This document shows, one piece after another, positions 51,402 through 61,152 of a DNA stretch of 64,000 nucleotides. A model generated the notes under the pieces. That model was not told the DNA's origin and did no database searches. It saw nothing but the letters and a program-made list of their open reading frames with translations. Position numbers and translations under genes: made by a program. Positions within the stretch are counted from its first letter, which is position 1; each line of letters opens with the position of its first letter. Source of the DNA: Bedellia somnulentella (taxonomy: Eukaryota; Arthropoda; Insecta; Lepidoptera; Bedelliidae); contig OY755178.1 in the NCBI GenBank assembly GCA_963576735.1, positions 11,904,001 through 11,968,000 on the forward strand, read 5' to 3'.

Positions 51402-51925
51402 AAAGCGGGTAGGTAGAACCAATTCCCGAGATTGAGGTCAACCGTCGAATCCAGCTCGGCTAGGCAGCGTTCGGGAAGCTGCGCCATATCTTCTCATCCA
51501 AAATTCCGGAGATTCTAAAGACAAAAGTCTTTGATCAGTGTGTGCTACCAGTCATGACATACGGCACAGAGACATGGCCTTTAACAATGGGCCTCATCAT
51601 AAGGCTCCGAGTTACCCAAAGGATAATAAAGATGGCTATGTTAGGAGTTTAACTACGCGATCGAATTTGCAACGAGGAGATCCTTAGAAGAACCGTGGTC
51701 ACTGGCATAGCCCAAAGAGTTGCAAAACTTAAGTGGAAATGGGCAGGGCACGCAGAACCGACGGCCGTTGGGGCTAGTTTGGATAGGCCTCCGACGTGGT
51801 AGACCGACGACTCGATCAAGTTGGCTTTAAACCGATGGATGAGGGCAGCACAGAACCGGTCGTTGTGGAGATCTTTGAGGGAGGCCAATGTCGTTTATTG
51901 GCTGATGATGATGATGAGAGAAAAT
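51402..51925 (+). pseudogene. LINE-2 (RTE-like) polyprotein end with (GAT)n tail
   Basis: Translation shows IPEILKTKVFDQCVLPVMTY, then GTETWPLT, RDRICNEEILRRT, RVAKLKWKWAGHA and RMRAAQNRSLW-like blocks, the post-RT region of RTE elements. In-frame stops (after AMLGV and after PPTW) and 5' truncation make it dead. The tail is GGCTGATGATGATGATG, typical of this lineage and distinct from LINE-1. Confidence 0.85.
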
Positions 51926-52724
51926 TAACGCGAACTCCCAATGTGTTGGTAATAACATAAACAACTTGTTGACAAATAAGACCTATATAGTCTCTGTATT
52001 TCAGGCGTGATTCAGTGCAAAACATCTAATGACGCAAAAAAACATCCCCATTTTAAAACTTTGTTCTTCTTACCTTTATAGTTTTAAATTTTATTCAAAA
52101 ACAAACATACCAATTTACATACTGATTAGTCTAAGAGATGACAAAAATACCTATAAACTTCAAAACCCAATTTTAGCCTTTTAGGGGATGAATTCCTAAA
52201 ATTACTATTTCAATTATTATTTTTATCATAAAAGTTTTTAGGTACAGTAACGAGACAATTTTCATACAAACTTTAACCTCCTATTTGAACCCTATGGGTT
52301 TATTTTTACGTTACAACTATCAGGATATTTAATGAGACGATAATTTCTAAAAATAGAATACAAAAGAAAAATTGCCCCGCGTTTAGTTCGAAGAAGTAAA
52401 AGACGAAAATCACCAAGTATCACCCGATAAGCTAAGTTTTAAACAGCAATTTCCAAGTGTGTGATTCCAACAGGATTACACGATTTAAGTTTGGAGATGT
52501 GAAGGCGTTCACGTGAAAGTTTGTTAAAGCCTATCTGAGGGCAGCCGGAGGTTCGAGAACTCGTTAGACTATTGATGTAGGGCGGCTCAACGCTGGGTGG
52601 GCGTTGTTTAGGCACAGCCAGTATTCTAGCTGTGATTCTACAATTCTGCTAGTTAATGAGAACTTTCTAGGAATAACAACAAATATTTTAGTCTATGATA
52701 ATATAACTATGTAAGACATTCTAT
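51926..52724. other. No gene recognised
   Basis: Single-copy DNA. A GC-richer part at 52500-52640 has no ORF of note. Confidence 0.5.
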
Positions 52725-52942
52725 GCCGTGTAGTGCCGGCTTAGAATGTTACTACCCCTTTCTACCCGCGGGTGTCGTAAAAGGCGCCGCGTATGGGGCT
52801 TGTTGGAGACCCATTCCAACGATACTATATTCCTACCATCTTGTCCTATTAACTTCCAAATGTGGCTGAGGCGTTTCTAGCTCTATAGCTCTTGCTACCC
52901 CTTTTTGGGATTATTGGCTGTGAGTATGTATATGTATGTTCA
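52725..52942 (+). mobile_element. SINE-A (GCCGGCAC variant)
   Basis: GCCGTGTAGTGCCGGCTTAG through GGATTATTGGCTGTGAG and TATGTATATGTATG. Deleted around the GGGCGATGCGG block. Confidence 0.85.
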
Positions 52943-52977
52943 GACTAGTCTATTATTAATACATGCTTCGAAGATCC

Positions 52978-53130
52978 CGTTGAGCCATCGGTTCCGGCTG
53001 CAATCTTAGTAGTATAGTGGTAGAAGTTTGCCTACGCACATAAGGCCTAATTTGATGGACTAAAGCCTATTCATGTATTAACGGTAAACTCAAGCCTCTT
53101 AGTGAGAACGTGTATGAAATGTAATGATTC
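52978..53130 (+). mobile_element. Possible SINE-C body fragment
   Basis: CATCGGTTCCGGCTGCAATC, TAGTGGTAGAAGTTTGCC and CCTCTTAGTGAG resemble the SINE-C body order, with a weak match. Confidence 0.45.
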
Positions 53131-53424
53131 GATTAATGATTCCTGATATATTTATGATTTTTTATTTCGGCTAGTACAGAATTTTGAATATTTCAATTTT
53201 CATATTTATTTCTTTAAAATTCCGATTTTAATCCTTATTCTAAGAATTTAATGGAATTGAGGGAACAAACCTCGCTGATTGACGCTTTAATTAATGCCCC
53301 TGTTATGTTCCGCAGGGTTATCGTCCTATACACGTCACATCCTGCCGGGTGCATGAATGAATTCTCTTTAAAATATAACAGCGTTCGGTTATTGGTACAA
53401 AAGTTCATTGTTTAGAATTTTAGC

Positions 53425-53650
53425 TATATATGGTTAGCTTCGTATAGCATCAACCCCTTCTAAGAGACGTGTTGAGGCATTGGAGGTTTTAAAGTAACCG
53501 TTTGGCTGTGTTTGGAGGCCCATTACTAACAACCTTTATTTTGCAATCTTTTCCTCACTCAACCTCCGAAATGGCTGAAAAATTACTAAGTCTGAAGCTA
53601 CGGCTCCCCATTTTGGATTTAAAAGCCGTGAATAGATACATGTATGTATT
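53425..53650 (+). mobile_element. SINE-A copy, decayed
   Basis: GGTTAGCTTCGTATAGCATC, GGAGGCCCATTACTAACAAC, CTCCGAAATGGCTGAA, AAAAGCCGTGAATAGATACATG. The frame across it (53502-53693) is repeat translation. Confidence 0.75.
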
Positions 53651-53912
53651 TAATTTCATTGTTTGCTACACAAGACGAGGTTCACCGAAATAGTTTTTTT
53701 TAGATTTTCTAAGGTTGAAATATATATTGAGCTAAATGAGTATTACTTGTGTTAAGTACTACTTGTAAAAAGTATTTGGTGTTATTAAAAAAAAATTTTT
53801 GCTTCGTGGTTCAAAACTCATTTAAAACAGTTTTGTTAAAAAATATTCGCCAATTTTAGGCTTCGCAAAATTTAAACACAGTATTATTGTTTTTGTATCA
53901 ACTATAAGTGTT
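53651..53912. other. No gene recognised
   Basis: AT-rich single-copy DNA. Confidence 0.5.
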
Positions 53913-54183
53913 GCTGTGTAGTGTCGGTTTGCTGTGTAGTGTCGGTTTAGAATAGCACTACCCCATTTCTTCCGGTGGGTGTACGTAAGAGGGGACTAAC
54001 GGTTTTGGGGCTTTTGAGGGATTTTTGGGCGATGCGGTTGGAGACCCATCACCAACAACCTTTATTTCACCATCTTTTCCCCTCACAACTTCCAAAAGTG
54101 GCTGAGGAATTTCTGATTCCTTAGCTCTGGCTACCCCTTCTAGGGATTTATAGCCGTGAGTATATGTATGTATGTATGTATAA
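53913..54183 (+). mobile_element. SINE-A copy with doubled head, young
   Basis: GCTGTGTAGTGTCGGTTT occurs twice in a row, followed by a full body and GTGAGTATATG(TATG)n. The same head arrangement as 25212-25481. Confidence 0.93.
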
Positions 54184-54254
54184 GTGTACAAAACTTTTTA
54201 CTCCTTTGTCTGCGATTTTTTTTTGCAAAAAACGGGACAAAGCTTGATTTCACG

Positions 54255-54410
54255 CAATTATATCTATATATATAAAAAATGTGTTAGTTACACTATTTAT
54301 AACTCAAGAACATATGAACCGATTTGGCTGAAAAACTTTATATAATACTAGCTGACCCGACAGACTTCGTATTGCCAAATTCGTACTGCTTCTAAATAAA
54401 AGATGTTATT
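54255..54410 (+). mobile_element. Helitron-like head fragments
   Basis: TCTATATATATAAAAAATG with AACCGATTTGGCTGAAAAAC, then TACTAGCTGACCCGACAGAC. Both are starts of widespread insect repeats; only heads remain. Confidence 0.5.
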
Positions 54411-54411
54411 A

Positions 54412-54525
54412 AAGGAAAGAAAAATTTCGACACTGGCGGGGTTCGAACCCGCGATCTTCGGGTATACGCCCCCGTCGCTGGTGTATGTATGAGTAATAAT
54501 CCCCACATGAGGAATTCATGTCAAA
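54412..54525 (-). mobile_element. tRNA-like SINE fragment (fifth family)
   Basis: On the minus strand GGGTTCGAACCCCGCC is a B box (complement 54436-54451), preceded by GGGGGCGTATACCCG and followed by AGTGTCGAAATTTTTC. The flanks match the foldback at 43874-43990. No complete acceptor stem, so not a functional tRNA gene. Confidence 0.6.
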
Positions 54526-55339
54526 AAACATTAAATTATCGTATTGCTTCGTTTTTTCCGGTACTCTTAGTGCAATCAGGCGTAAATATTTTATTGGTCA
54601 AATATTTCCGGGATAAAAAGTATCCTATTTGATCATTTGGGTCATTATCTAGCATTTTGCCAAATTTCATTTATATACCTTATGTACTTGAGGAGCCTTT
54701 TCACCTCGAACACACAAACAATCAAAATTTCACATTTGTAATATTAATAGGATTAAAAGGGAAGAAGGTTTGTATGTATGTATGTTTGTATGTCGGTAAT
54801 GTAAAAGCTCCACAACAACTTAACCGATTTCAAAAATTCTTTTACCATATTATCACACCAAATACCGTGCGGGGTAAGCAGTGAAAAATACTTAACACCA
54901 TATTTGTGAAGCCAAAGCAAACCACTAGTTCCTTAATATAAACTGAATCATTCAATCAATCATGTTAATTTATAGGCATAAAGTTCGAGGTTCGAGTACC
55001 ATGGCAGCCTGAATAGGCTTCGGAGCAAATCTCATTTAGATTGCATGTGGGTCGTAACAATACCTAGTAGATAGATAGGTTTCATTCCCAAGTCGGCTTT
55101 TGGACGTCCGATATGGTCAATCAAAATCACATCGATAATGCGTATTACTTGTGGATACTCTAGAAACTATTACATTATGTCAGTAGCAGGTACTAACGGC
55201 TCAACTAAGCCTTGGTATGCATGTGTGTAAATGCAGCATGCAATGACCTAATGAAACTAAAACCAAATATTGCAACTTTTGTTAGTGTACTCTATAAAAG
55301 AACGCTCCCAACCCTATAGCTGCTAGATTCTAGTCTTTA
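54526..55339. other. Unassigned sequence with (TATG)n
   Basis: A TATG/TTTG microsatellite lies at 54771-54800, followed by words such as ACCGATTTCAAAAATTC seen in insect repeats. No gene. The frame at 54657-54884 is not supported. Confidence 0.45.
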
Positions 55340-55489
55340 TTTATTTAAGTATGAAGAATAAAAGAGCATGTATAAAAAGATTGACGGATGTAAACGAAGC
55401 TGGAGAGGTTTGCCAGGATCGTACAAAGTGGCGAACAATAGTCTCTGCCTACCCCAATGGGAAATAATGGCGTGAGTATATGTATGTGT
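55340..55489 (+). mobile_element. LINE-1 3' end fragment abutting a SINE-A
   Basis: AAGTATGAAGAATAAAAGAGC ... CTCTGCCTACCCCAATGGG, GGCGTGAGTATATGTATGTG. The SINE-A head follows with no spacer. Confidence 0.9.
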
Positions 55490-55748
55490 TGCTGTGTAGT
55501 GTTGGCTTAGAATAGCAGTACCCCATTTATACCGGTGGGTGTACGTAAGAGGCGACTAACGGTATTGGGACTTTTAAGGGATTTTTGAGCGATGCGGTTG
55601 GAGACCCATCACCAACAACCTTTATTTTACCATCTTTTCCCCACTCAACTTTCCAAACGTGGCTGAGGAATTTCGAATTCCTTAGCTCTGGCTACCCCTT
55701 CTAGGGATTTATAGCCGTGAGTATATGTATGTATGTATGTATATGTAT
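55490..55748 (+). mobile_element. SINE-A copy, full length
   Basis: GCTGTGTAGTGTTGGCTTAG to TTATAGCCGTGAGTATATG(TATG)n, close to the inferred consensus. Confidence 0.93.
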
Positions 55749-55777
55749 GTGTACGTTAAGTAATGTGTAATATATGG

Positions 55778-56098
55778 ACCAACCATGATAGCTCAGTGGG
55801 CAGAACATCGCTTATCCTGCAAACGATGAGGGTTTAAATCTCGGGTCGGGCCTACACCAATTTATCTGTTTCAAAGTCATATTTGTGGTTATTTTATTAT
55901 AGTTGTTAACGCTGAGGCAAAACGTCGTGAGGAAACCATCATGGATAAGTTGTACTTAGTCATGTGACAGTATATTTGTAAAAAACGGCGATAGGCCTAC
56001 CCCCTATCGCGTGATACACTATACAAGCAAAACGTGGGTACTCTGAACACCAGGTGACAATTTCACGTGATGTTTAGATGCATAAGTACCTCCACCGA
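55778..56098 (+). mobile_element. SINE-T copy, nearly full length
   Basis: AACCATGATAGCTCAGTGGG (A box), GGGTTTAAATCTCGGG (mutated B box), body to CATAAGTACCTCCACCGAG. The 3' stem-loop and tail are lost. Confidence 0.87.
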
Positions 56099-56254
56099 GA
56101 GACTGAAGTCTTCACTGAATAATACTGAATTTAAAATGCTTGAAGTGGCGGCAAGTTCGTGCTTATAAACACTTGTTAATCGTGTTAAACTGATAAGGAA
56201 TTGGATACTTAACTACTACCTAATCTAACTAAATTATACATACATACAAGCACT

Positions 56255-56410
56255 CGTGCAAATCGTTCACGATCATAAGGGCAATCACGAGCGCTATTTA
56301 ATCGACACGATAACGGTTAGAATGAGATGGCAGTATACGATACTAAGTAAGTGCGTCAGGGATGGCTGCTTTATTTGCCACGCGATAACTAGTTTAAACA
56401 CGGCTCGTAC
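56255..56410 (-). repeat. Interspersed repeat E, inverted copy
   Basis: The complement of the family at 50005-50145, including CGGTTAGAATGAGATGGCAG and TATACGATACTAAGTAAG. Confidence 0.65.
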
Positions 56411-56475
56411 TAGCCGGGCAGGTAGGCAAAGATTATAAATCGCTACTTTGTGCGATCCTCACAAATCTCTGTTAC
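56411..56475 (-). mobile_element. LINE-1 3' remnant
   Basis: The complement reads AACAGAGATTTGTGAGGATCG with CACAAAGTAGCGATTTATAA, the LINE-1 end before the stem-loop, decayed. Confidence 0.55.
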
Positions 56476-56621
56476 TTTTTTTTTATTTTCTTATATATTG
56501 TTTATTTTAAACTACTAGTCCCAAATCAGAAGGGTGATCCACAACTAACCACACGTGCTAACAACTAGGAGTGGTCCACTTTGAGACGCTTAAACTTTAT
56601 ACGAAACTGCATAGCTAGCAA

Positions 56622-56720
56622 AAGCGACCTTTTAATTAGATAACGCGTGGTATAAAACAGCCATTCCATGTCTTTCGCACGATAAAATAACGCTCGTGTT
56701 ATGCCTCTTGATGGTGCAAA
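56622..56720 (+). repeat. Interspersed repeat E, internally deleted
   Basis: AAAAGCGACCTTTTAATTAG, GCGTGGTATAAAAC, GTCTTTCG, then AACGCTCGTGTTATGCC. Confidence 0.6.
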
Positions 56721-56847
56721 TCCCGAGTAACTTGAAAAAGAGTATCGTTGCTTGTTATATGGCTGTGCTGTACTTAGTCATGTGACAGTGAATTTGTACA
56801 AAATTACAATAGATCTGTCTGCGCATATTCCCCTTTAACTTCACAAT

Positions 56848-56943
56848 AAACACAATTGGTATACCTACACTCACGACTATAAACCCCAATGCTGGGTAGG
56901 TAGAGATTATGGCTCTAAAATTCTGCGGCGTTTTTGAAAATTG
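56848..56943 (-). mobile_element. SINE-A 3' fragment, decayed
   Basis: TATACCTACACTCACGACTATAA through GGTAGGTAGAGATTATGGCTC. Confidence 0.65.
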
Positions 56944-57161
56944 GTACCTCAAAATATAAACCTGATCAACCTCAATAACAGCCACTTCAGTATCATATGT
57001 TGTGTAGCAAACTTTGCGGACACGAGCAGAAATTGCTTTTTGATTAAAACTCGGCTTTCAGTTAACTGGATGCAATGCAATATTGGGAAATGTTTTCTTA
57101 TCAATGCTATTGTTTCCGAAAATAAAATTGGAATTTATTTTAGAACGGGCCCGGGTCAGAG

Positions 57162-57285
57162 TGACATTTGTATGGTGTACACGTGTTTGTTGGTTGAATA
57201 TAAGTTTATTACTACTAAAGAGTTACAACTAACTTACATTATATAATGGCAAGAGGGGGACGAGATGCACTCACACTACACTACA
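57162..57285 (-). repeat. Solo LTR related to the 8.9-11.3 kb element
   Basis: On the minus strand TGTAGTGTAGTGTGAGTGCA, CTCGTCCCCCTCTTGCC, TAGTAGTAATAAAC and CAAACACGTG match the 125-bp LTR, ending TGTCA. The 3' third is diverged. No PBS-like TGG or internal region follows, so it is a solo LTR or fragment. Confidence 0.75.
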
Positions 57286-57554
57286 TTTTGCAATGCAGAG
57301 TTAGTATCAAGCTGAGTATCACGGCAAAAATGGATCCAATTATGAAAATTACAGTGCAACTTTTTATCATAAGCTGTGTTCGAGCCGCGATGCACGATGA
57401 TGGAGATTTGGCAGGGTTTATATGGATGTAGTCGATTCAATGAATATTTTATTATTTCCTTCAGTATGAACGTATATTTAAAAAAAATATAAGAGACAAG
57501 GAGTTGATGCTACAGTCGAAGGTGATTTACAAAGTAAATGATTTTTGAAAAATG
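57286..57554. other. No gene recognised
   Basis: Single-copy. The short plus frame at 57246-57431 starts inside the LTR. Confidence 0.5.
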
Positions 57555-57765
57555 ACGACCACGGAGAACACACTTGGACCAAATTGAGAGTGTGCTCAAA
57601 AAGGCTGGCGTTCGAAGTATGAAGAATAAAAGAGCATGTATGAAAAGATTGATGGATGTAAACGAAGCTAGAGAGGTTTGTCAGGATCGTACGAAGTGGC
57701 GATCGATAGTCTCTGCCTACCTTAATGTGAATTAATGGCGTGAGTATATGTATGTATGTATGATT
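57555..57765 (+). mobile_element. LINE-1 3' end fragment
   Basis: GACGACCACGGAGAACACAC (GRPRRT region) to AATGGCGTGAGTATATG(TATG)n, very similar to 18620-18830. Confidence 0.9.
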
Positions 57766-57855
57766 TTTGTATGGTGGGATGGCGGAGCGGGCTTTTTATT
57801 GGTCAGCACGATGACGTCAACCATTTAAAACACGAATGAAAAAACGGCGTTAACA

Positions 57856-58035
57856 AGCTGTGTAGTATCGTCTTAGAATAAGCACTCCCAAATCCCGCTG
57901 GTAGCGTACGAGGTGACTAGAAGTATGGTGCTTTGAAGGAGTTGTTGGAAGATGTGGTTGGAGACCCACCACCACCAAAGATCTTTATTTTTATTATTTC
58001 CTCCCCGAGGCTCTAGCCTCCCCGTTTTAAGATAT
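57856..58035 (+). mobile_element. SINE-A copy, decayed
   Basis: AAGCTGTGTAGTATCGTCTTAG, GTGGTTGGAGACCCACCACC; the 3' third is replaced. Confidence 0.75.
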
Positions 58036-58562
58036 GATCATTGTTTCACTCAATTTCAACATACAAGTGAATCCACTTTTACATTGCAGCCGAGGTATAC
58101 TCTAACCTTTAACGAACCGTTTATGTACACTGTAGAGATTTATTGCTCAAGTGTGTACTTTTTCAAAGTATCCCATATACTTATAGAAAAGTTCTAAGCG
58201 TAAAATCGGTCCAATTTTACTTACAAGAATGTGGTGCTTGGTCTCGGAATGTAAATCGTACAACAGAACAACTTCTAATTAATGAAATTTATTTCTCCAA
58301 ACATTAGTGAGTGTTACTATCAAGGGCTTAGTCTGTTTAATTAGGAAGTTAATGAGAAGCGGTTAAAATTAATTCTGTGGTCGAGGGGTCTCGCGGCTGA
58401 CAAGGGTTTTGTATAACATACGACAGAGTGTTTTCAGTTGGTTTACCCGAAGATCTCATAAAAAGATTTCAACCTGTAGAACCATATTCTCTAATATATT
58501 GCTGCAGACATTAAAAATTAAGGAGCAAAGCACGTTAATTAATGAACGATTTGTAGGAGAGG
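58036..58562. other. No gene recognised
   Basis: Single-copy DNA upstream of a SINE-D. The two plus frames (57952-58197 and 58409-58639) are partly SINE translation. Confidence 0.45.
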
Positions 58563-58807
58563 ACGACGTCCGTGGTCAAGTGGATAGGTGGACTACTACT
58601 CGTAGCTCGAGTAGTAGTCGCGGGTTCGATCCCCGCTAAGAGCAACATTTATGTGATGACCACAAATGATTGTTTCTTAGTCTTGGATATTATTTATACT
58701 TATATTATCTAATATTAAATTCGTTGTTACGTTAGTATCCCATGATACTAGATATTAAGTTTTTCTTAGTTTGGGGCTAACTTTGTTTAATGTATTTTCA
58801 TATTTAT
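58563..58807 (+). mobile_element. SINE-D copy, full length, altered tRNA-like arm
   Basis: A box CGTGGTCAAGTGG (58571-58583), B box GGTTCGATCCC (58623-58633), GATTGTTTCTTAGTCTTGG, CTTAGTTTGGGGCTAACTTTG. Between the boxes lies a perfect 12-bp hairpin, 58591-58602 with 58608-58619. Confidence 0.88.
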
Positions 58808-59037
58808 TTATATATAAATTACTCAGTATCTAAGGGCTACTACAAACATCAATGATCAGTATTGATATGGATGTTGACGTACATTAAGGTTGCTTTATTG
58901 CCGCTGAATTTCATTCGCCAGTGCTCATTATTTCTGTTTGTCCCATTATTTTATCGATTTGTTGATCTTTAGTTTTCTATTGATTCGCATATAGCTGGAC
59001 ATGCGTATGTAAAATCTTTTTAATGAGATATGGGTAG

Positions 59038-59102
59038 TACTGATTCCTTAGCTCTGGCTACCCCTTCTAGGGATTTATAGCCGTGAGTATATGTATGTAT
59101 AG
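59038..59102 (+). mobile_element. SINE-A 3' end fragment
   Basis: TGATTCCTTAGCTCTGGCTAC then CCCTTCTAGGG, TTATAGCCGTGAGTATATG and TATG tail: the last ~65 bp, close to consensus, hence young. Confidence 0.88.
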
Positions 59103-59992
59103 TATATAACTTAAAAATTGCAATTGCAAAGTGCGTAAAGCTGTGAGTTTAGTAAAGATATTTCATAAATTAGCGTTTTTTTAATCAGTTTGTCAATTTT
59201 GAGTATGACATTCTGTTACAAAGATTCAAAGTAATAATTTCTGCTTTTTTTTTGCTTATACTCGTACTAAAACAATACGAGTGTTGTAGCAACTAGGATC
59301 TGAATAAATTAACTTTGTATAGGTTCCGAAAAACGTTATAGAAAAGCTTGGAGAATTTAATTAAGATCGATGAATTGGTGAATTGGCAAACAAGTTTAAT
59401 TAGAGGGGTTTTTTTGTTGATTTCCTTTCGCGAGATATTTAGGAGGCAGCCAGGTTCCTCTAGGTTGATTACACTCCTTTATGCATAAAATTATGGATTG
59501 CGAAAACAAATAAAAACAAAAGGTTCTTGATTTCGGTCGTAGACCTATTTTCTTACAATAGTTACGAATTATAGGTTTATTCGTCAATTTAGTTAACTAA
59601 TTTCTTTGTATAAAATACTAACGACTGAGAATATGCAAGTATAATCTTTTCGTAAAAAAATCGTACAAAGCTAATGCAAGAAATTTATTCGGAAGAACTT
59701 TATAATATATATTTTGTCTGTATTTATTGTATTTTGGATAACTTCACAAAAGCTAACTCCAGTTGAAAATAAAATGGGAAACAACTTTTGTTGATTATTC
59801 GACTCATTCATCTTCTCTTAGTCATTTTATCATGAGCTACAAAAATATCCGTGGAAATTTTTGATAAACGAGAAATAAAATTCTTGTTTTGATTTAGGTT
59901 CTCAACTCACTATTTCTTGTACAAGGGTTCTGTTAAAGAATTTCATATTACTATTGTATACTATGTTTTACGTTCAAGTTTTTCCCATAATA
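59103..59992. other. No gene recognised
   Basis: AT-rich single-copy DNA. The minus frame at 59396-59587 has no domain. Confidence 0.5.
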
Positions 59993-60165
59993 GAGAGTAT
60001 GCTCAAAAAGTCAGGCGTCACAACTATCAAGAATAAAAGCATGTTAGAGAAGATTGATGGATGTAAACGAAGCTAGAGAGGATTGTCAGGATCGTACAAA
60101 GTGGCGATCGATAGTTTCTGTCTCCTTCAATGGGAACTAATGGCCTGAGTATATGTATGTATTTA
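59993..60165 (+). mobile_element. LINE-1 3' end fragment
   Basis: GAGAGTATGCTCAAAAAGTC, GATGGATGTAAACGAAGC, TTGTCAGGATCG, ATGGCCTGAGTATATGTATG. A few frameshifting changes. Confidence 0.88.
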
Positions 60166-60544
60166 TGTTATTCCCGTACCTCTGACTAAGTCCAAAGGAA
60201 ATGGGGTCATGAAATTGCGTTTACAAACAATATACTTAAAATATATAAACTCCAAAGTCAGTCACCAAAGGATCAATCAACATGTTAAAAGCTTAATTAA
60301 CTTTCACGAGAACTGTCGCTCAAGTAATCACAACTCTAGACAGAGGTTTGGGAGATCAAACAGAACTAAGTAGTTGTATGTTTCGGCCTACGAATATACG
60401 GGACTTTACAAACTTTGCCAATACCTACCCAAGTTAGCTATTTACTTAAAACTACAATAACTAGCACGAGACACCTTATGACGCAAGCTTGAGTGATAAT
60501 AATTCAACATGAATGGTTTAATCACATATAAATCCTTTGACTCA
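60166..60544. other. No gene recognised
   Basis: Single-copy DNA. Confidence 0.5.
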
Positions 60545-60547
60545 AAC

Positions 60548-60800
60548 CGAAGGGTTGTCAGGGGTACTAATACTTCTGAACATCACGTGACTTTGTCACC
60601 TGGTATTCAGAGTACCCAAATTTTGCTTGGACAGTGTACTTACGTGATAAGAGGCAGGCCTATCGCCTTTTTGTACGAATACACTGTCACATGACATGAC
60701 TAAGCTATGTGGGTTTTCTCATGAAGTTTTACCTCACCGTTAACACCAATTATATATTAACCACACAATGTCTTTGGAAAAGACAGATTGGAGTATCCGT
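60548..60800 (-). mobile_element. SINE-T copy, partial
   Basis: GGGTTGTCAGGGGTAC through ACTGTCACATGAC, ACCTCACCGTTAAC and GAAAAGACAGATTGG. The head is lost. Confidence 0.83.
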
Positions 60801-60961
60801 ACTTGTTCCAATCATCATATACGACACAAGATAAGCGTGGTGGAATTTGCCTAAGCACATTATTTTAGTGTAAGTTTTAGCCCTTAGTGGGATAACTATT
60901 AGGTGAGATAACGAAATTGATCGTTGAGGTTATAATGTAACTCATTCACTCGGGTAAAAAT

Positions 60962-61152
60962 ACATAACATAACAGAACATAAACGTTTACGCCGAATATC
61001 CTCGAAGGGGTTGGCAGAGGTACTAATACTTCTGAACATCACGTGACTTTGTCACCTGGTGTTCAGAGTAGGCCTATCACCGTTTTGTACGAATACACTG
61101 TCACATGACTAAGTACAACTCAGCCATGTGGGTTTCCTCACGATGTTTTCGA
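60962..61152 (-). mobile_element. SINE-T 3' part, internally deleted
   Basis: Tail CATAACAGAACATAAACG; body CACCTGGTGTTCAGAGTAGG is joined directly to CCTATCACCG, so ~40 bp are missing compared with 37711-38077. Ends at ACGATGTTTTCGAGG. Confidence 0.87.

Noticed and set aside
54412..54525. tRNA gene on the minus strand
   Set aside because: A good B box, but the cloverleaf cannot be completed and the flanks recur as a repeat at 43874-43990.
54771..54800. (TATG)n as a LINE-1 or SINE-A tail
   Set aside because: It is not preceded by the GTGAGTATATG end or stem-loop; treated as a plain microsatellite within another repeat.
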